64,000 nucleotides of DNA from JACCWP01 sp963801045 (GCA_963801045.1 CAWDDC010000003.1:1016770-1080769); one strand, 5' to 3'; shown: positions 16,974 to 25,971, numbered from the stretch's first letter. Translations and numbers: made by a program. Notes: a model not told the origin generated them from the sequence alone.

Positions 16974-18281
16974 ATGCTGCTGGCACCGACCGTGCCCGAC
17001 CCACGCGGGCACCCGGTGCTGGAGCGGCTGGCGTCGGTGGTCGCCGCGCCCGGGCAGGCAACGGTCGAGCAGCTGTGGTCGGAGGCTGCGCGCCTGACCA
17101 CCCCCGTGGTGCGTGATGTACCCGACGACCCGGCCACCTGCGAAGTCACGTTCCTGTGGCGGGCGAGCGGCAGCGACGTCACCTCAGTCCGGTTGAACGG
17201 CGCCCCCGTCTGGCACGAGTCCGATGAGGTGCTCGATCATCCGGACGGGCTCGTCGGAGCGACCCGGATGGTCCCCGTGCCCGGCACCGACGTGTGGTGG
17301 CGCTCCTACCTGGTGCCCAGCAACCTGCGGACGCACTACTCCTTCCAGGAGTCGCGGGGCTCCGACACGGGCGACCGCCCAGACCTGCCCGACCCGCTCA
17401 ATCCGCGCCGATGGCCCGATGCGCCCGCCGCGGAGCCACCGCTCCCGGACTGGGAGGAGGAGGCCCTGGGCTGGCCCTACCTCGAGCTTCCCGATGCGCC
17501 CGCCACCGAGTGGAGCGAGACGGACTCCGGCGTAGCGCGCGGTGAGCTGACCCTGCACCGGATGCGCAGCGTGTTGCGAGCCGACCAGCGTCGGGTGTGG
17601 GTGTGGGTCCCGCCGGCGGGACCGAGCGCGAGCAGCGACTCGGCTCTCCCCGTGCTGGTGATGCACGACGGCTGGCACTGGACCCTTCCCGGCTCGTCCA
17701 TCGCCACCATGCTCGACCACCTCGTCGCTGCCGGCACGGTGCCTCGCATGGTCGTCGTCGCCCAGGAGTCGCCGTCGGGAGGGCGTGACGAGCTCGCCTG
17801 TGATCCGCGCTTCGTCGACTTCCTCACCGAGGAGCTGCTGCCCTGGGCGCGGCAGCGGTGGCCCGTGACCACACACCCCGAGCGCACCGCGATCGCAGGG
17901 CAGAGTCTGGGCGGACTGAATGCTGTCTACGCGGCTCACCGACGCCCCGATGTCTTCGGCGCCGTGCTGTCGCAATCCGGGTCCTTCTGGTGGCCGGACG
18001 GCACCGCGTTCGGGACCGGTGCCGGCGAGGTCATGCAGATGTACGCCGAGGCGCCCCGGCCGTCGGTCCGGTTCTCGCTCGACGTCGGGTTGCTGGAGGG
18101 ACGCATGGTGGCGGTGAACCGCCACTTGCGCGACGTGCTGGTCGCGGGAGGCCATGACGTCACCTATCGCGAGTTCATGGGCGGGCACACCTGGCTGACG
18201 TGGGCGGCCGCGCTGCCGGAGTCCCTTCGCGCAGTCACGCGTGGCTGGAGCTCGGACGTCGAGCAGTGGCGAGGCCTGTGA
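16974..18281 (+). CDS. Enterochelin-esterase-like alpha/beta hydrolase
   Basis: A protein of 435 residues: an N-terminal beta-domain (about 1-180, with 'EVTFLWRASGSDVTSVRLNG') followed by an alpha/beta hydrolase with nucleophile Ser311 in GQSLGG and likely catalytic His405 in GGHTW. This is the Fes/IroD architecture and length. Such enzymes cleave imported ferric siderophore esters in the cytoplasm to release iron, fitting the facing transporter operon. The ATG at 16974 is chosen for GGTGGAG 6 bases upstream; a GTG 4 codons earlier is possible. It is followed after one base by the regulator gene. Confidence 0.85.
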   Translation: MLLAPTVPDPRGHPVLERLASVVAAPGQATVEQLWSEAARLTTPVVRDVPDDPATCEVTFLWRASGSDVTSVRLNGAPVWHESDEVLDHPDGLVGATRMVPVPGTDVWWRSYLVPSNLRTHYSFQESRGSDTGDRPDLPDPLNPRRWPDAPAAEPPLPDWEEEALGWPYLELPDAPATEWSETDSGVARGELTLHRMRSVLRADQRRVWVWVPPAGPSASSDSALPVLVMHDGWHWTLPGSSIATMLDHLVAAGTVPRMVVVAQESPSGGRDELACDPRFVDFLTEELLPWARQRWPVTTHPERTAIAGQSLGGLNAVYAAHRRPDVFGAVLSQSGSFWWPDGTAFGTGAGEVMQMYAEAPRPSVRFSLDVGLLEGRMVAVNRHLRDVLVAGGHDVTYREFMGGHTWLTWAAALPESLRAVTRGWSSDVEQWRGL

Positions 18282-18282
18282 G

Positions 18283-20061
18283 ATGACGGCTGGACTGCCC
18301 TACAGTGACGACGTGTCGGCGGTCCCGGAGTCGCTGAGCCGGTCCGATCCCGTCGCCGCGGGTCGATCGGACGCTGCCGACGCTGCAGTGACCGGCCGCG
18401 TGACGCTGGAGCGCGTCGTCCACGACCTCGGGTCCACCGTCTTGTCGCTGGTGGCCGGCGTCGCAGGAGCGCGCGAGGTCACGGGGGGCTTCGTCTTCTA
18501 CGATCCCGTCGACGAACCACTCGTGTCCCCCAGCTGTGTGGTGCTGGGCGTCAACGTGTCAGAGCCCGATGAGGTAGACGACCTGCTGGACCTCGCCACC
18601 GACGCGAGCGCCGCGGCCGTCGTGCTACGCGCGCCAGTTGCTCTCACCGAGCGGGCCACCGGCTCCCTGGCCACGTCGGGACTCGTGGTGCTCGGCCTCG
18701 CCCCTGGAGCGAGCTGGCACCAGCTCTCCACCCTGCTGGGCTCCCTGCTGCGTCCGCGCGGTGAGGCCGCCCTCGCACCGCCGTACCTCGGTGGGATACC
18801 TACCGGAGACCTCTTCGGCCTGGCGAACGCCATCTGCGCGTTGATCGACGCGCCGATCACCATCGAGGACCGCAGCTCCAAGGTCCTGGCCTTCTCCGAC
18901 CGCCAGGACGAGGCGGACTTCATCCGGATCGAGTGCATCCTCGGGCGCCGTACTCCCGATGAGTACGCCGAGGTGGGCGAGTCCAGCGGCGCCCACCGTG
19001 CGATCCGACGAGCCACCATGCCGCTCTTCATCGAGCCGATCTCGATCACGGACCCGCGACGGGTCCGTGGCCGGGTCGTGATGCCTGTCCGCGCGGGGGA
19101 CGAGCTGCTCGGCACGATATGGGGCGTCGTCGACGAGCCCCTGACCCCCGAACGCGACCAGCTGCTGCTGGAGGCCTCCCGGCTGGCGGCCCTGCACATG
19201 CTGCACGAACGCACTGGTGCAGATGCCACCCAACGCCTGGTCTCCGACCTGGTGACCGCCGCGATCGACGGCCGACCGGACGCGTCTGCGGCGCTCGGCC
19301 AGCTGGGACTCGATCGCGTGCCCTGCCTGGTCGTGGCGCTGGGCTCCACCGAGCCCGCGGACGGCGCGACCTCGGAGCCCGGTGCCTTGGCAGGCCGGAC
19401 TCTCGCACTTGAGCGGCTCGCAAACGCATTCGGCCTGCACCTCGCGGTGAGCCGCCCCGGGTCCCGCGTGGCGGTGCAGGAAGGGATCGTCTACGCGATC
19501 GTGCCGGCGTCGCGCGGGCGGGACGCCGAGATCAACATCCGCACGACCTGCATGGCCTTCTTGAGCAGGCTGACCGGCGACCCGGACCGTGTCGCCGGGA
19601 TCGGACGCATCACCCCCGTTGGTGACGCACTCATCACCTCGAGGCGGGATGCCGAGCGCGCCCTGCGAGTACTGCGCGGCACGCCGGACCGCGCCACCAC
19701 AGCCGTCTGTGCCTCGGATGTCGAGATGGAGGCGCTGCTCCTCGACCTGCAGGACCTTGCCGCGACGACCGACCGCCGGCCTTCCGGGCCCTATGCGCGC
19801 CTGCTCGCCTACGACGCGAGCCGCCACGGCTTCTTGCTCGAAACCCTGCAGGCGTGGTTGGACGCACACGGCGACGTCACCGTCGCGGCGGAGAAGACAC
19901 ACGTCCACCAGAACACGTTTCGCTACCGGCTGCGTCGCATCAGCGAGATCGGGGGCGTGGACCTCGCTGATCCACGGGAGCGGCTCGGCCTGCACCTCCA
20001 GCTCGAGGTCTTCCCTCCCGAGAAGTGGCGAGATCGCCCGGCAAACGACGCGGGCCTCTGA
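18283..20061 (+). CDS. PucR-type transcriptional regulator
   Basis: A protein of 592 residues ending in the PucR C-terminal helix-turn-helix (about 535-592): 'VTVAAEKTHVHQNTFRYRLR'. The central part (about 330-480) has the GGDEF-like fold seen in CdaR/PucR proteins, and the first 300 residues form a PucR/GAF-like sensor region. Relatives control use of purines, sugar acids or amino acids rather than iron. Its ATG follows the esterase stop by one base. It probably senses a breakdown product and controls the divergent operons (inference). Confidence 0.85.
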   Translation: MTAGLPYSDDVSAVPESLSRSDPVAAGRSDAADAAVTGRVTLERVVHDLGSTVLSLVAGVAGAREVTGGFVFYDPVDEPLVSPSCVVLGVNVSEPDEVDDLLDLATDASAAAVVLRAPVALTERATGSLATSGLVVLGLAPGASWHQLSTLLGSLLRPRGEAALAPPYLGGIPTGDLFGLANAICALIDAPITIEDRSSKVLAFSDRQDEADFIRIECILGRRTPDEYAEVGESSGAHRAIRRATMPLFIEPISITDPRRVRGRVVMPVRAGDELLGTIWGVVDEPLTPERDQLLLEASRLAALHMLHERTGADATQRLVSDLVTAAIDGRPDASAALGQLGLDRVPCLVVALGSTEPADGATSEPGALAGRTLALERLANAFGLHLAVSRPGSRVAVQEGIVYAIVPASRGRDAEINIRTTCMAFLSRLTGDPDRVAGIGRITPVGDALITSRRDAERALRVLRGTPDRATTAVCASDVEMEALLLDLQDLAATTDRRPSGPYARLLAYDASRHGFLLETLQAWLDAHGDVTVAAEKTHVHQNTFRYRLRRISEIGGVDLADPRERLGLHLQLEVFPPEKWRDRPANDAGL

Positions 20062-20147
20062 TTCCCGGTCCCGAAGCACGACCAAGCGATGATCCCCTAC
20101 TTCAAGGACCTGATTCGGCATCAGGGGCTGCGGCGGGAGGATCTGTG
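20062..20147 (+). pseudogene. Possible remnant of a HicA-like toxin C-terminus
   Basis: Directly after the pucR-like stop, in the same frame, 28 codons read FPVPKHDQAMIPYFKDLIRH... and end in EDL before TGA. The 'VPKH...LIRHQGLRREDL' pattern resembles the C-terminal end of HicA toxins, but no N-terminus is present because the upstream bases encode the regulator. It may be a leftover of an excised gene. The next gene's ribosome-binding site (GGGAGG) lies inside it. The assignment is weak. Confidence 0.3.
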
Positions 20148-20672
20148 ACCGGCTCGGACCTGGGCGCTGTCACCACCGCGCGGCTGCTGGTGCGCCCGCC
20201 TCGTGAGGCCGACCGGGAACGGTTCGTCGAGCTCTTCTGCAGCGAGGACTTCATGGTGTTCTACCCGGAGGTCTTCACCGCGGAGGAGGCCACGGAACGG
20301 TTCGACCACATGATGGCGGTCTGCCAGACCGTCCCGTTCGGCAAGCAGCCGGTGGTCGAGCGGGCGTCCGGGGTGGTCGTGGGATACACCGGCGTCGACT
20401 ACATCGACATCGAGGGCACGACCTGGCTGGAGTGGGGATATCGGCTGGTGCCCGAGTGCAGGGGCCTCGGGTACGCCACCGAGGCCAGCCATGCCCTGCT
20501 GGCCACGGCGCACCAGACGTATGCAGGCGAGCTGCTGGCCATCGTCGGCCGGGACAACCTCCCCTCGCAGAAGGTCTGTCGCAAGCTCGGCTTCACGTAC
20601 TGGAAGCAGGCGCACGTCGACGGTGACGTCCGCAACCTCTACACGCGTACGGTCGGAGCACCCACGTCGTAG
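20145..20672 (+). CDS. GNAT-family N-acetyltransferase (RimJ/RimL type)
   Basis: A protein of 175 residues with the pattern of ribosomal-protein/antibiotic acetyltransferases: 'TARLLVRPPREADRERF', then 'LEWGYRLVPECRGLGYATEA' (acetyl-CoA loop) and 'NLPSQKVCRKLGF'. The acceptor is unknown. A GTG start with GGGAGG 4 bases upstream is preferred over longer alternatives that run back into the regulator gene. It lies tail to tail with an aldo/keto reductase gene. Confidence 0.85.
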   Translation: MTGSDLGAVTTARLLVRPPREADRERFVELFCSEDFMVFYPEVFTAEEATERFDHMMAVCQTVPFGKQPVVERASGVVVGYTGVDYIDIEGTTWLEWGYRLVPECRGLGYATEASHALLATAHQTYAGELLAIVGRDNLPSQKVCRKLGFTYWKQAHVDGDVRNLYTRTVGAPTS

Positions 20673-20684
20673 CGGGTCTCGGAC

Positions 20685-21563
20685 TCAGGCCTCGGGGATC
20701 GGTCGCCCGAAGCCCTCCAGGGTGATGTCGGTGGGCTCGGGGCCGCCGCGCTTGTCGGTGTTCAGCGCGTCGATGGCGGCGAGCTGGTCGTCTGACAGGT
20801 CGAAGTCGAACACGTCGAAGTTCTCGGCGATGCGGTACGGCTTGGTCGACTTGGGGATCACCGAGCGGCCCTGCTGCAGGTGCCAGCGCAGCATCACCTG
20901 TGCCGGGGACTTGCCGTGCGCTTCGGCAATCGTGCCGATCACCGGGTCCTCGAGCGCGCTGCCGTGGCCGGAGTCGCGGTAGAACGTGATGCCGCCGATG
21001 GGCGACCAGGCCTGGGTCAGGATGCCGCGCTCGGCGTCGAGCGCCTGGACCTCGCGCTGCTGGAAGTACGGGTGCACCTCGATCTGGTTGACAGCCGGCA
21101 CCACCTGCGCCGTCTTCAGCAACGAGGTCAGGTGGTCGACCATGAAGTTGCTGACCCCGATGGCGCGGACCTTGCCCTGGTCGAGCAACGTCTCGAGCGC
21201 GCGGTAGGCCTCCTGGGTCTTCGCGAAGTCCGATGGGAGCGCCTGATGCAAGATCAGCAGGTCGATGTGGTCCACGCCCAGCTTGGCGGCGCTCTTCTCG
21301 AAGCCGTGCATCGTCTCGTCATAGCCGTAGTCGCTGATCCAGATCTTGGTCTCGATGAAGACCTCGTCCCGGCCGAGACCGGAGTCGTTGACGGCCTGGC
21401 CGACCTCGCGCTCGTTGCCGTACGCGGCCGCGGTGTCCACGTGGCGGTAGCCGGTGCGCAGCGCCGCTTCCACGGCCGCGCGGGTCTCGTCCGGCGGGGT
21501 CTGGAACACCCCGAGCCCGAGGGCCGGAATCTCGACGTCGTTGTTCAGGGTCAGGGTGTCCAT
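20685..21563 (-). CDS. Aldo/keto reductase
   Basis: A protein of 292 residues, an NADPH-dependent TIM-barrel reductase of carbonyl compounds. Signature regions are 'GYRHVDTAAAYGNEREVG' (catalytic Asp and Tyr), 'FIETKIW' (catalytic Lys), 'IDLLILHQALP' (catalytic His) and 'VIPKSTKPYRIAEN' (cofactor-binding loop). Full length and intact. The physiological substrate is unknown; members often clear reactive aldehydes or reduce diketo-gulonate-like compounds. Confidence 0.9.
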   Translation of the reverse strand: MDTLTLNNDVEIPALGLGVFQTPPDETRAAVEAALRTGYRHVDTAAAYGNEREVGQAVNDSGLGRDEVFIETKIWISDYGYDETMHGFEKSAAKLGVDHIDLLILHQALPSDFAKTQEAYRALETLLDQGKVRAIGVSNFMVDHLTSLLKTAQVVPAVNQIEVHPYFQQREVQALDAERGILTQAWSPIGGITFYRDSGHGSALEDPVIGTIAEAHGKSPAQVMLRWHLQQGRSVIPKSTKPYRIAENFDVFDFDLSDDQLAAIDALNTDKRGGPEPTDITLEGFGRPIPEA

Positions 21564-21604
21564 GCCGTCGACCGTACGTCGGTCGTCTGCTTATCGCCCG
21601 TTGC

Positions 21605-22390
21605 TCAGCGGGGCCTCGTGACTCGCGAGAGAACGGCATCCAGTGCGGCCACCAGGGCGGCCTGAGTCGGCGGGTCGAACCATGCCTCGCGCAGCTGCTC
21701 GTTGAGACCCCCGCGTGTCTCGTGGGCGATCACCAGCTCGGCCAGGGTCGCGTCCTGGCCGGCCATGCTGTGGCCGACCCCCGCGAACATGCTCCGCACG
21801 TAGCCATCCGCCTCGGCTGGTGGCACGCCCTGCGTCGCGACCCAGTCGGCGACGCAGTGCAGGTAGTGCAGGTGGGCGGAGATCGTCGCGCTGGCGGCCG
21901 ACAACGCCGCGAACGCACGAGGGTCGGTCATCTCGAGTGCTCCGCCAAGCGCGTTGAACAAGGTCGTCACGTCGGGGTGCGCGGGCAAGGTGGCGGTGAT
22001 GCCCGCACGGTGGCGTACGGCTGGGAGCGGGATCGCGCGCACGATCGTGACGTCGCCGCCCAACCGTGAGTCCAGCATGTCGTGGCTGACGCCCGCGACT
22101 GCGCTGACCAGGACCGAACCGGGAGCCAGCCGGATCTCGCTCAGCGCCTCGTCGACGGACTCGGGCCGTACGGCCAGGACGACCAACTCAGCGGCGTCGG
22201 CGACGGACTGGTTGTCGCGGCACACCCGCACCTCGGGATGCCTGCGTGCCAACGCGGCAACGCTGTCTGCTCCCCGTGGCGACAGGTACACGTCCGGCGG
22301 GGCGCCCTCTCCACCGAAGAGCCCTTCGACGATGGCCGAGGCGATCTCCCCGACCCCGATGAAGCCGACGGATGTCGCGTCGCGTCCCAT
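21605..22390 (-). CDS. Pyrroline-5-carboxylate reductase-like protein
   Basis: A protein of 261 residues with an N-terminal Rossmann motif 'VGFIGVGEIASAIVEGL' and the ProC-like helical C-terminal domain including 'SMFAGVGHSMAG'. It probably reduces a cyclic imino acid with NAD(P)H; whether it is the housekeeping proline enzyme is uncertain because conserved ProC segments look divergent. The start could also be a TTG 6 codons upstream. No strong ribosome-binding site is seen for either. Confidence 0.7.
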   Translation of the reverse strand: MGRDATSVGFIGVGEIASAIVEGLFGGEGAPPDVYLSPRGADSVAALARRHPEVRVCRDNQSVADAAELVVLAVRPESVDEALSEIRLAPGSVLVSAVAGVSHDMLDSRLGGDVTIVRAIPLPAVRHRAGITATLPAHPDVTTLFNALGGALEMTDPRAFAALSAASATISAHLHYLHCVADWVATQGVPPAEADGYVRSMFAGVGHSMAGQDATLAELVIAHETRGGLNEQLREAWFDPPTQAALVAALDAVLSRVTRPR

Positions 22391-22462
22391 GGATGAGAGC
22401 GTAGGCAACGGGGTTCTGGAGTACTTGCAGAAACTCCTGCTAGGGCGTTGAACGTTGGAGAG

Positions 22463-23142
22463 TCACCCTGACTCTTCGTGGTACGGCCAGACCGGGCTGC
22501 TGTCCGCTACCGAGTCGCGTGCTGCGGAACGGAACCGACGCCACTTCGCGTGCCACTCGTCCCACTGCGCCCTATCCAAGGTCCGAACATTCGCGTTCGA
22601 GAAGGCGCAGCATCGTAATATCCCCAGGTGGGATAACCGTCGTTGTCGTAGCGTGTGAAGTTCCAGGTCTGGGTGCTGTACCGGATTTTGCCTTGGGTCT
22701 TTATGCACCGACGAGGGATCAGGTACGCAATGAAGTCGTGGGCGAGACTGTACCGGACTTTTAATTCCGGGCAGCGCGCATGCCGACCCGGGCCCGACCA
22801 TGTGTCAACGCGAGACACGGACTTGCCCGCGAGCCCGTCGCCGTCATTTGGCGCATCCCACCAGATCCTGTACTCAGGCCCGGCATTCGAGCTGCGAGTA
22901 TCGAGGAACAACACCGCACCGTTGAGGCGATTTCTCGTGAACTCGAACCCATCGAGCTGAGCAACTACGTAGCCCGGCCTTGTTCGAGCCCAGAGCGTTG
23001 TTCGCTCGAGATTGATGCCGAACTGCGCGTCGTTGCGCGGGTCTTGATGCGAGTGGGTCGGCATATCGCCAGCGCTGGCGGGTCCGACAGTCGCTGCAGC
23101 GGTCAGCAGTGCAGCCATCACAAGCACGAGCAGTCTTCGCAT
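22463..23142 (-). CDS. Secreted protein of unknown family, probably frameshifted near its C-terminus
   Basis: The N-terminus is a clear signal peptide (MRRLLVLVM... ending ASA). The mature part has 'HQDPRNDAQFGI', 'CPELKVRYSLAHDFIAYLIP' and 'NDGYPTWGYYDAA'. The same order of motifs occurs in the plus-strand gene at 24222, so the two are paralogs. The straight frame ends at 22507 with a Ser/Arg/Gly-rich tail of shadow type, whereas a one-base shift near 22.61 kb gives a more protein-like end (RTLDRAQWDEWHAKWRRF) stopping at 22463. GC and codon use are lower than in neighbours. Function unknown. Confidence 0.6.
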
Positions 23143-23216
23143 GAGTTCACCTGTCCCCTGCAGCAGAGCCGACAACCTAAGCCATCGCGTGCGGCTGCGT
23201 ACGGGTTACTGCTAGG

Positions 23217-23672
23217 TCAGTCTCCACCGACGAACTCGCAGCCGCGGTACCGGTCCTGGCGTTCGAGTGTGCCTGGGTAGTACAGGAAGTCCTCATGCCC
23301 TCGGCCACAAAGGATGAGGTCGGCCACGCCATCGCGGCGCACGACGACAAAGTCGTTTCCCGCTCCGGCGTGCACGCGGTCCCGTCCTCGCTGGGGGGAA
23401 ATTGCGTCCACGTTCGCGCCACCACGCACCACATCTGCACCGCGCCCGGCGTAGATGGTGTCCAGACCTGGCCCACCAAACAGGTGATCGCCACCGCCGC
23501 GACCATGAACCACGTCTGCGCCCCCGCGACCGCTGATGCGGTCAGGACTGTTGGTTCCTCTCAGGTTGTCAGGGTGCGGCGAACCGCCGATGACATCAGC
23601 TGCTGCGGGGGAGCCCGCCAGAAATAGCAGGGACATCGCACCAATCGCTGCCCACTTGATCGTCTTCTGCAT
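23217..23672 (-). CDS. Secreted RTX-like (hemolysin-type calcium-binding repeat) small protein
   Basis: A protein of 151 residues with a signal peptide (about 1-25, ending AAA) followed by degenerate Gly/Asp-rich nonapeptide repeats such as GRGGADVVHGRGGGDHLFGG, the calcium-binding beta-roll pattern. Two Cys near the C-terminus may form a disulfide. GGGAGA lies about 8 bases before the ATG. It is probably a secreted, calcium-stabilised protein. It sits with other small secreted genes of similar composition. Confidence 0.75.
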   Translation of the reverse strand: MQKTIKWAAIGAMSLLFLAGSPAAADVIGGSPHPDNLRGTNSPDRISGRGGADVVHGRGGGDHLFGGPGLDTIYAGRGADVVRGGANVDAISPQRGRDRVHAGAGNDFVVVRRDGVADLILCGRGHEDFLYYPGTLERQDRYRGCEFVGGD

Positions 23673-23736
23673 GGCCGGAGATCTCCCTTGGCACGGATCA
23701 CGAGTTGATGCCCGCTGGACTCAGAGGCCAGGATCG

Positions 23737-24186
23737 TTACCTAGGCAGCGCGAAGTGCCGAGTCCACGGCGATGCCGATGGCTTGTGGTGCAGGTACGTC
23801 ATGCGGGCATGAACGAACAGGCGCTGGCCGTGGACGACCTTCGTGCGGTCGAACCAGAACTTGACGCGATGGCTCTCGAAATGCCCGTCGGCGCAGGACG
23901 GATCGCAGTCATTGGTTTTGGCCATGCCTTGCCCATACGCCCTGTACTTGCCCCAGTGCCCGTAGTGCAAATGGTGCATGATGAAGCCACCGTCAGCACA
24001 CGTCACAATCAGGTTGTGAGGACGGATCGTCGCTCTGAAGCACGTGCTCACGACCCTGGTCGCGTGGCCCCTCGTCTCGGGTCCCCCATCCCGCGATGCA
24101 GCGTTGGCGCCGGCAGCGTTGGGCATCAAGGTGCTCACGAGGACGAGAAGAAGTCCGAGCGCAGCTGCAGCAGTGCACCGACGCAT
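23737..24186 (-). CDS. Small secreted hypothetical protein
   Basis: A protein of 149 residues with a signal peptide (MRRCTAAAALGLLLVLVS..., cleavage probably near ANA). The mature part is rich in His, aromatic residues and Cys (FIMHHLHYGHWGKYRAYG), with four Cys that could form disulfides. No family is recognised. The base composition is less GC-biased than the metabolic genes, like its neighbours. Confidence 0.6.
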   Translation of the reverse strand: MRRCTAAAALGLLLVLVSTLMPNAAGANAASRDGGPETRGHATRVVSTCFRATIRPHNLIVTCADGGFIMHHLHYGHWGKYRAYGQGMAKTNDCDPSCADGHFESHRVKFWFDRTKVVHGQRLFVHARMTYLHHKPSASPWTRHFALPR

Positions 24187-24221
24187 GATGGCCTTCCCCT
24201 GCTGTTGATGGGTCGAACCTA

Positions 24222-25097
24222 GTGGTGAAACCTCATCCTGTGTTGGGAACGACGCGGGTGGTCGTTGCCACTGCCGTCGTACTGACTCTGGGCGTCGGGC
24301 TGAGCACGCCCGCCCAAGCTGCGGTGCGGATCATTCACGACCCTCGGGGCGATGCCCCCTACGATCGCTTCGACATGATCCGGGTGCGATTCAACAACGG
24401 TGATCACCGACTCTCCGTGCACGTCAAGGCCTCAGCGGAGCTGAGCCCAGGCATCGGATATCTGGTCTTTCACTTCAGCCCATCGCACGATTTCGACTAC
24501 TACTTCGAGGCAACGTCACGCCGCGCCGCGCATGGAGGCGTGGGCAATCGGTTGACGCTCTATTCCGCTGGGCACACCACGCGGTACCCGAACTGCAGGG
24601 TGAAGGCCCGCTGGGCGTTCGCTGCACATTCTGTGACGATCTCTCTGTCGCGCTCGTGTGTGTCTGACGAGATTTCTGGTCCGCTCTGGATGACTGCAAG
24701 TCTCGGGCACAGACAGCCGATGACCCAGGACTTCATCAACTACGACAGGTGGCCGCGGGTGAGGCAGGGATGGGGCAGCGAGACGAGAGCGTCTGGCGAT
24801 CACCGAGCGACCCTCCTAGGGGTCGGCGACCTCGCGCAGCAGCCGCGACCACGCGTCGTCGAGCGGGCGCGGCTCACCGCTGGTGTGCAGTCGGTTGGTG
24901 AGCAGCACGACGACCAGGCGTCGTGCGCGGATGATGCCCAGGTGGGCGCCGGGGAAGCCGGGATGCCCGATCAGCGTGCGTGCACCGGCGCCGGTGTCGA
25001 CGTCGGTGACCCGGAAGCCGAGCGCTTGTCCGGGTGTACGGCCCGGGCGCAGGAACTCCTCGACGACGGCCGCACTCCACGGACCCTCTCCGTCTAG
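24222..25097 (+). CDS. Secreted protein, paralog of the 22.5 kb gene; 3' end doubtful
   Basis: A GTG start followed by a signal peptide ending PAQA. The mature part carries 'IIHDPRGDAPYDRF', 'YPNCRVKARWAFAAHSVTI' and 'FINYDRWPRVRQGW', matching the motif order of the gene at 22463-23142. The open frame runs on to 25097 across the opposite-strand hydrolase, which is implausible. The recognisable protein ends near 24.78 kb, so the original stop was probably lost by a frameshift or truncation. Function unknown. Confidence 0.5.
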   Translation: MVKPHPVLGTTRVVVATAVVLTLGVGLSTPAQAAVRIIHDPRGDAPYDRFDMIRVRFNNGDHRLSVHVKASAELSPGIGYLVFHFSPSHDFDYYFEATSRRAAHGGVGNRLTLYSAGHTTRYPNCRVKARWAFAAHSVTISLSRSCVSDEISGPLWMTASLGHRQPMTQDFINYDRWPRVRQGWGSETRASGDHRATLLGVGDLAQQPRPRVVERARLTAGVQSVGEQHDDQASCADDAQVGAGEAGMPDQRACTGAGVDVGDPEAERLSGCTARAQELLDDGRTPRTLSV

Positions 25098-25971
25098 CGA
25101 CGTGAGCAACGCCCGCCCGAACCGGAGCAGATCCGGTGCCGTGGTGAACAGGCCGGCGTGACCCGCCACACCACCGAACCCGTGCCAGCAGTTGCCGTCG
25201 TTCACCTCACCGACCAGCACGTGCGTACGCCATCCGCGTGAACGCGTCGACGGACACCGGCACCGGGTACGGCGAGCCGGTGTCGATCATGCGCCGCTCG
25301 TACCAGTCCCCCAGCGACGTCGCGACGACGCGCTCGGTCGCTCCGGCCGCACCCGCCGCGCCAGCGGGGCGGAAGCCGCTCGCCGCCATGCCCAGCGGCC
25401 CGAATACGTGGCGCTCCGCGGCCACGTCGAGGGGCTCCCCGAGCTCCCGTGCGACGATCTCGCCCAGCAGCATGAAGCCGAGATCGCTGTAGTGCCGGCC
25501 CGACCCCGCCTGATAGCGCAGCGGCAGCGCTGCCACCCGATCGACTGTCCCGGCTCGGTCGGGGCTGTCTCCCGCGTACGTCGGCCACCACTCCCACAGA
25601 CCGGCACGGTGCTCGAGCAGGTCTCGTACGGTGACGACGTCCTTGCCCGCGGCCGCGAAGTCGGGAAACCAGCGCGCCACCGCGTCGCCCAGCCGGACCT
25701 GCCCCCGCTCCACCAGCGTCATGGTCAAGGCCGTGGTCACGACCACCTTGGTGACCGAGCCGACGTCGAAGACGGGGTCAGCGGCCAACGCCAACGGACC
25801 GATCGGACGGCCGTCGTCGCCCAGGACCTGCCGGTGTCCGCCGCCGACGACCGCCGACTCGTGCTCTCCCGTGCTGATCCCCACCACCACGGCGGATGGA
25901 CCCTGCGCGGGAGTGCCCTCCAGCAGCCGCGCGACGGCGCCGTCGGCGGCAGATGTCCACGACTGGTGCAC
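24816..25971 (-). pseudogene. Serine hydrolase (beta-lactamase fold) broken by one frameshift
   Basis: The N-terminal part has SxxK at 72-75 (SVTK) and YSD (RHYSDLGFM) and stops at 25207. The C-terminal part continues in another frame as 'LVGEVNDGNCWHGFGGVAGHAG' to 24816. Joining them near 25.215 kb gives a full-length protein of about 385 residues, so one base was gained or lost. It is a relative of AmiE/EstB-type cytoplasmic hydrolases. It is divergent from the peptide transporter operon and may act on what that imports. Whether it is a true pseudogene or a sequencing error cannot be told here. Confidence 0.7.

Noticed and set aside
22459..22475. Hairpin AGAGTCA-CCC-TGACTCT as a terminator
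   Set aside because: A perfect 7-base stem, but with low GC and no T-run on either strand; it overlaps the reconstructed stop of the secreted-protein gene, so a terminator call is too weak.
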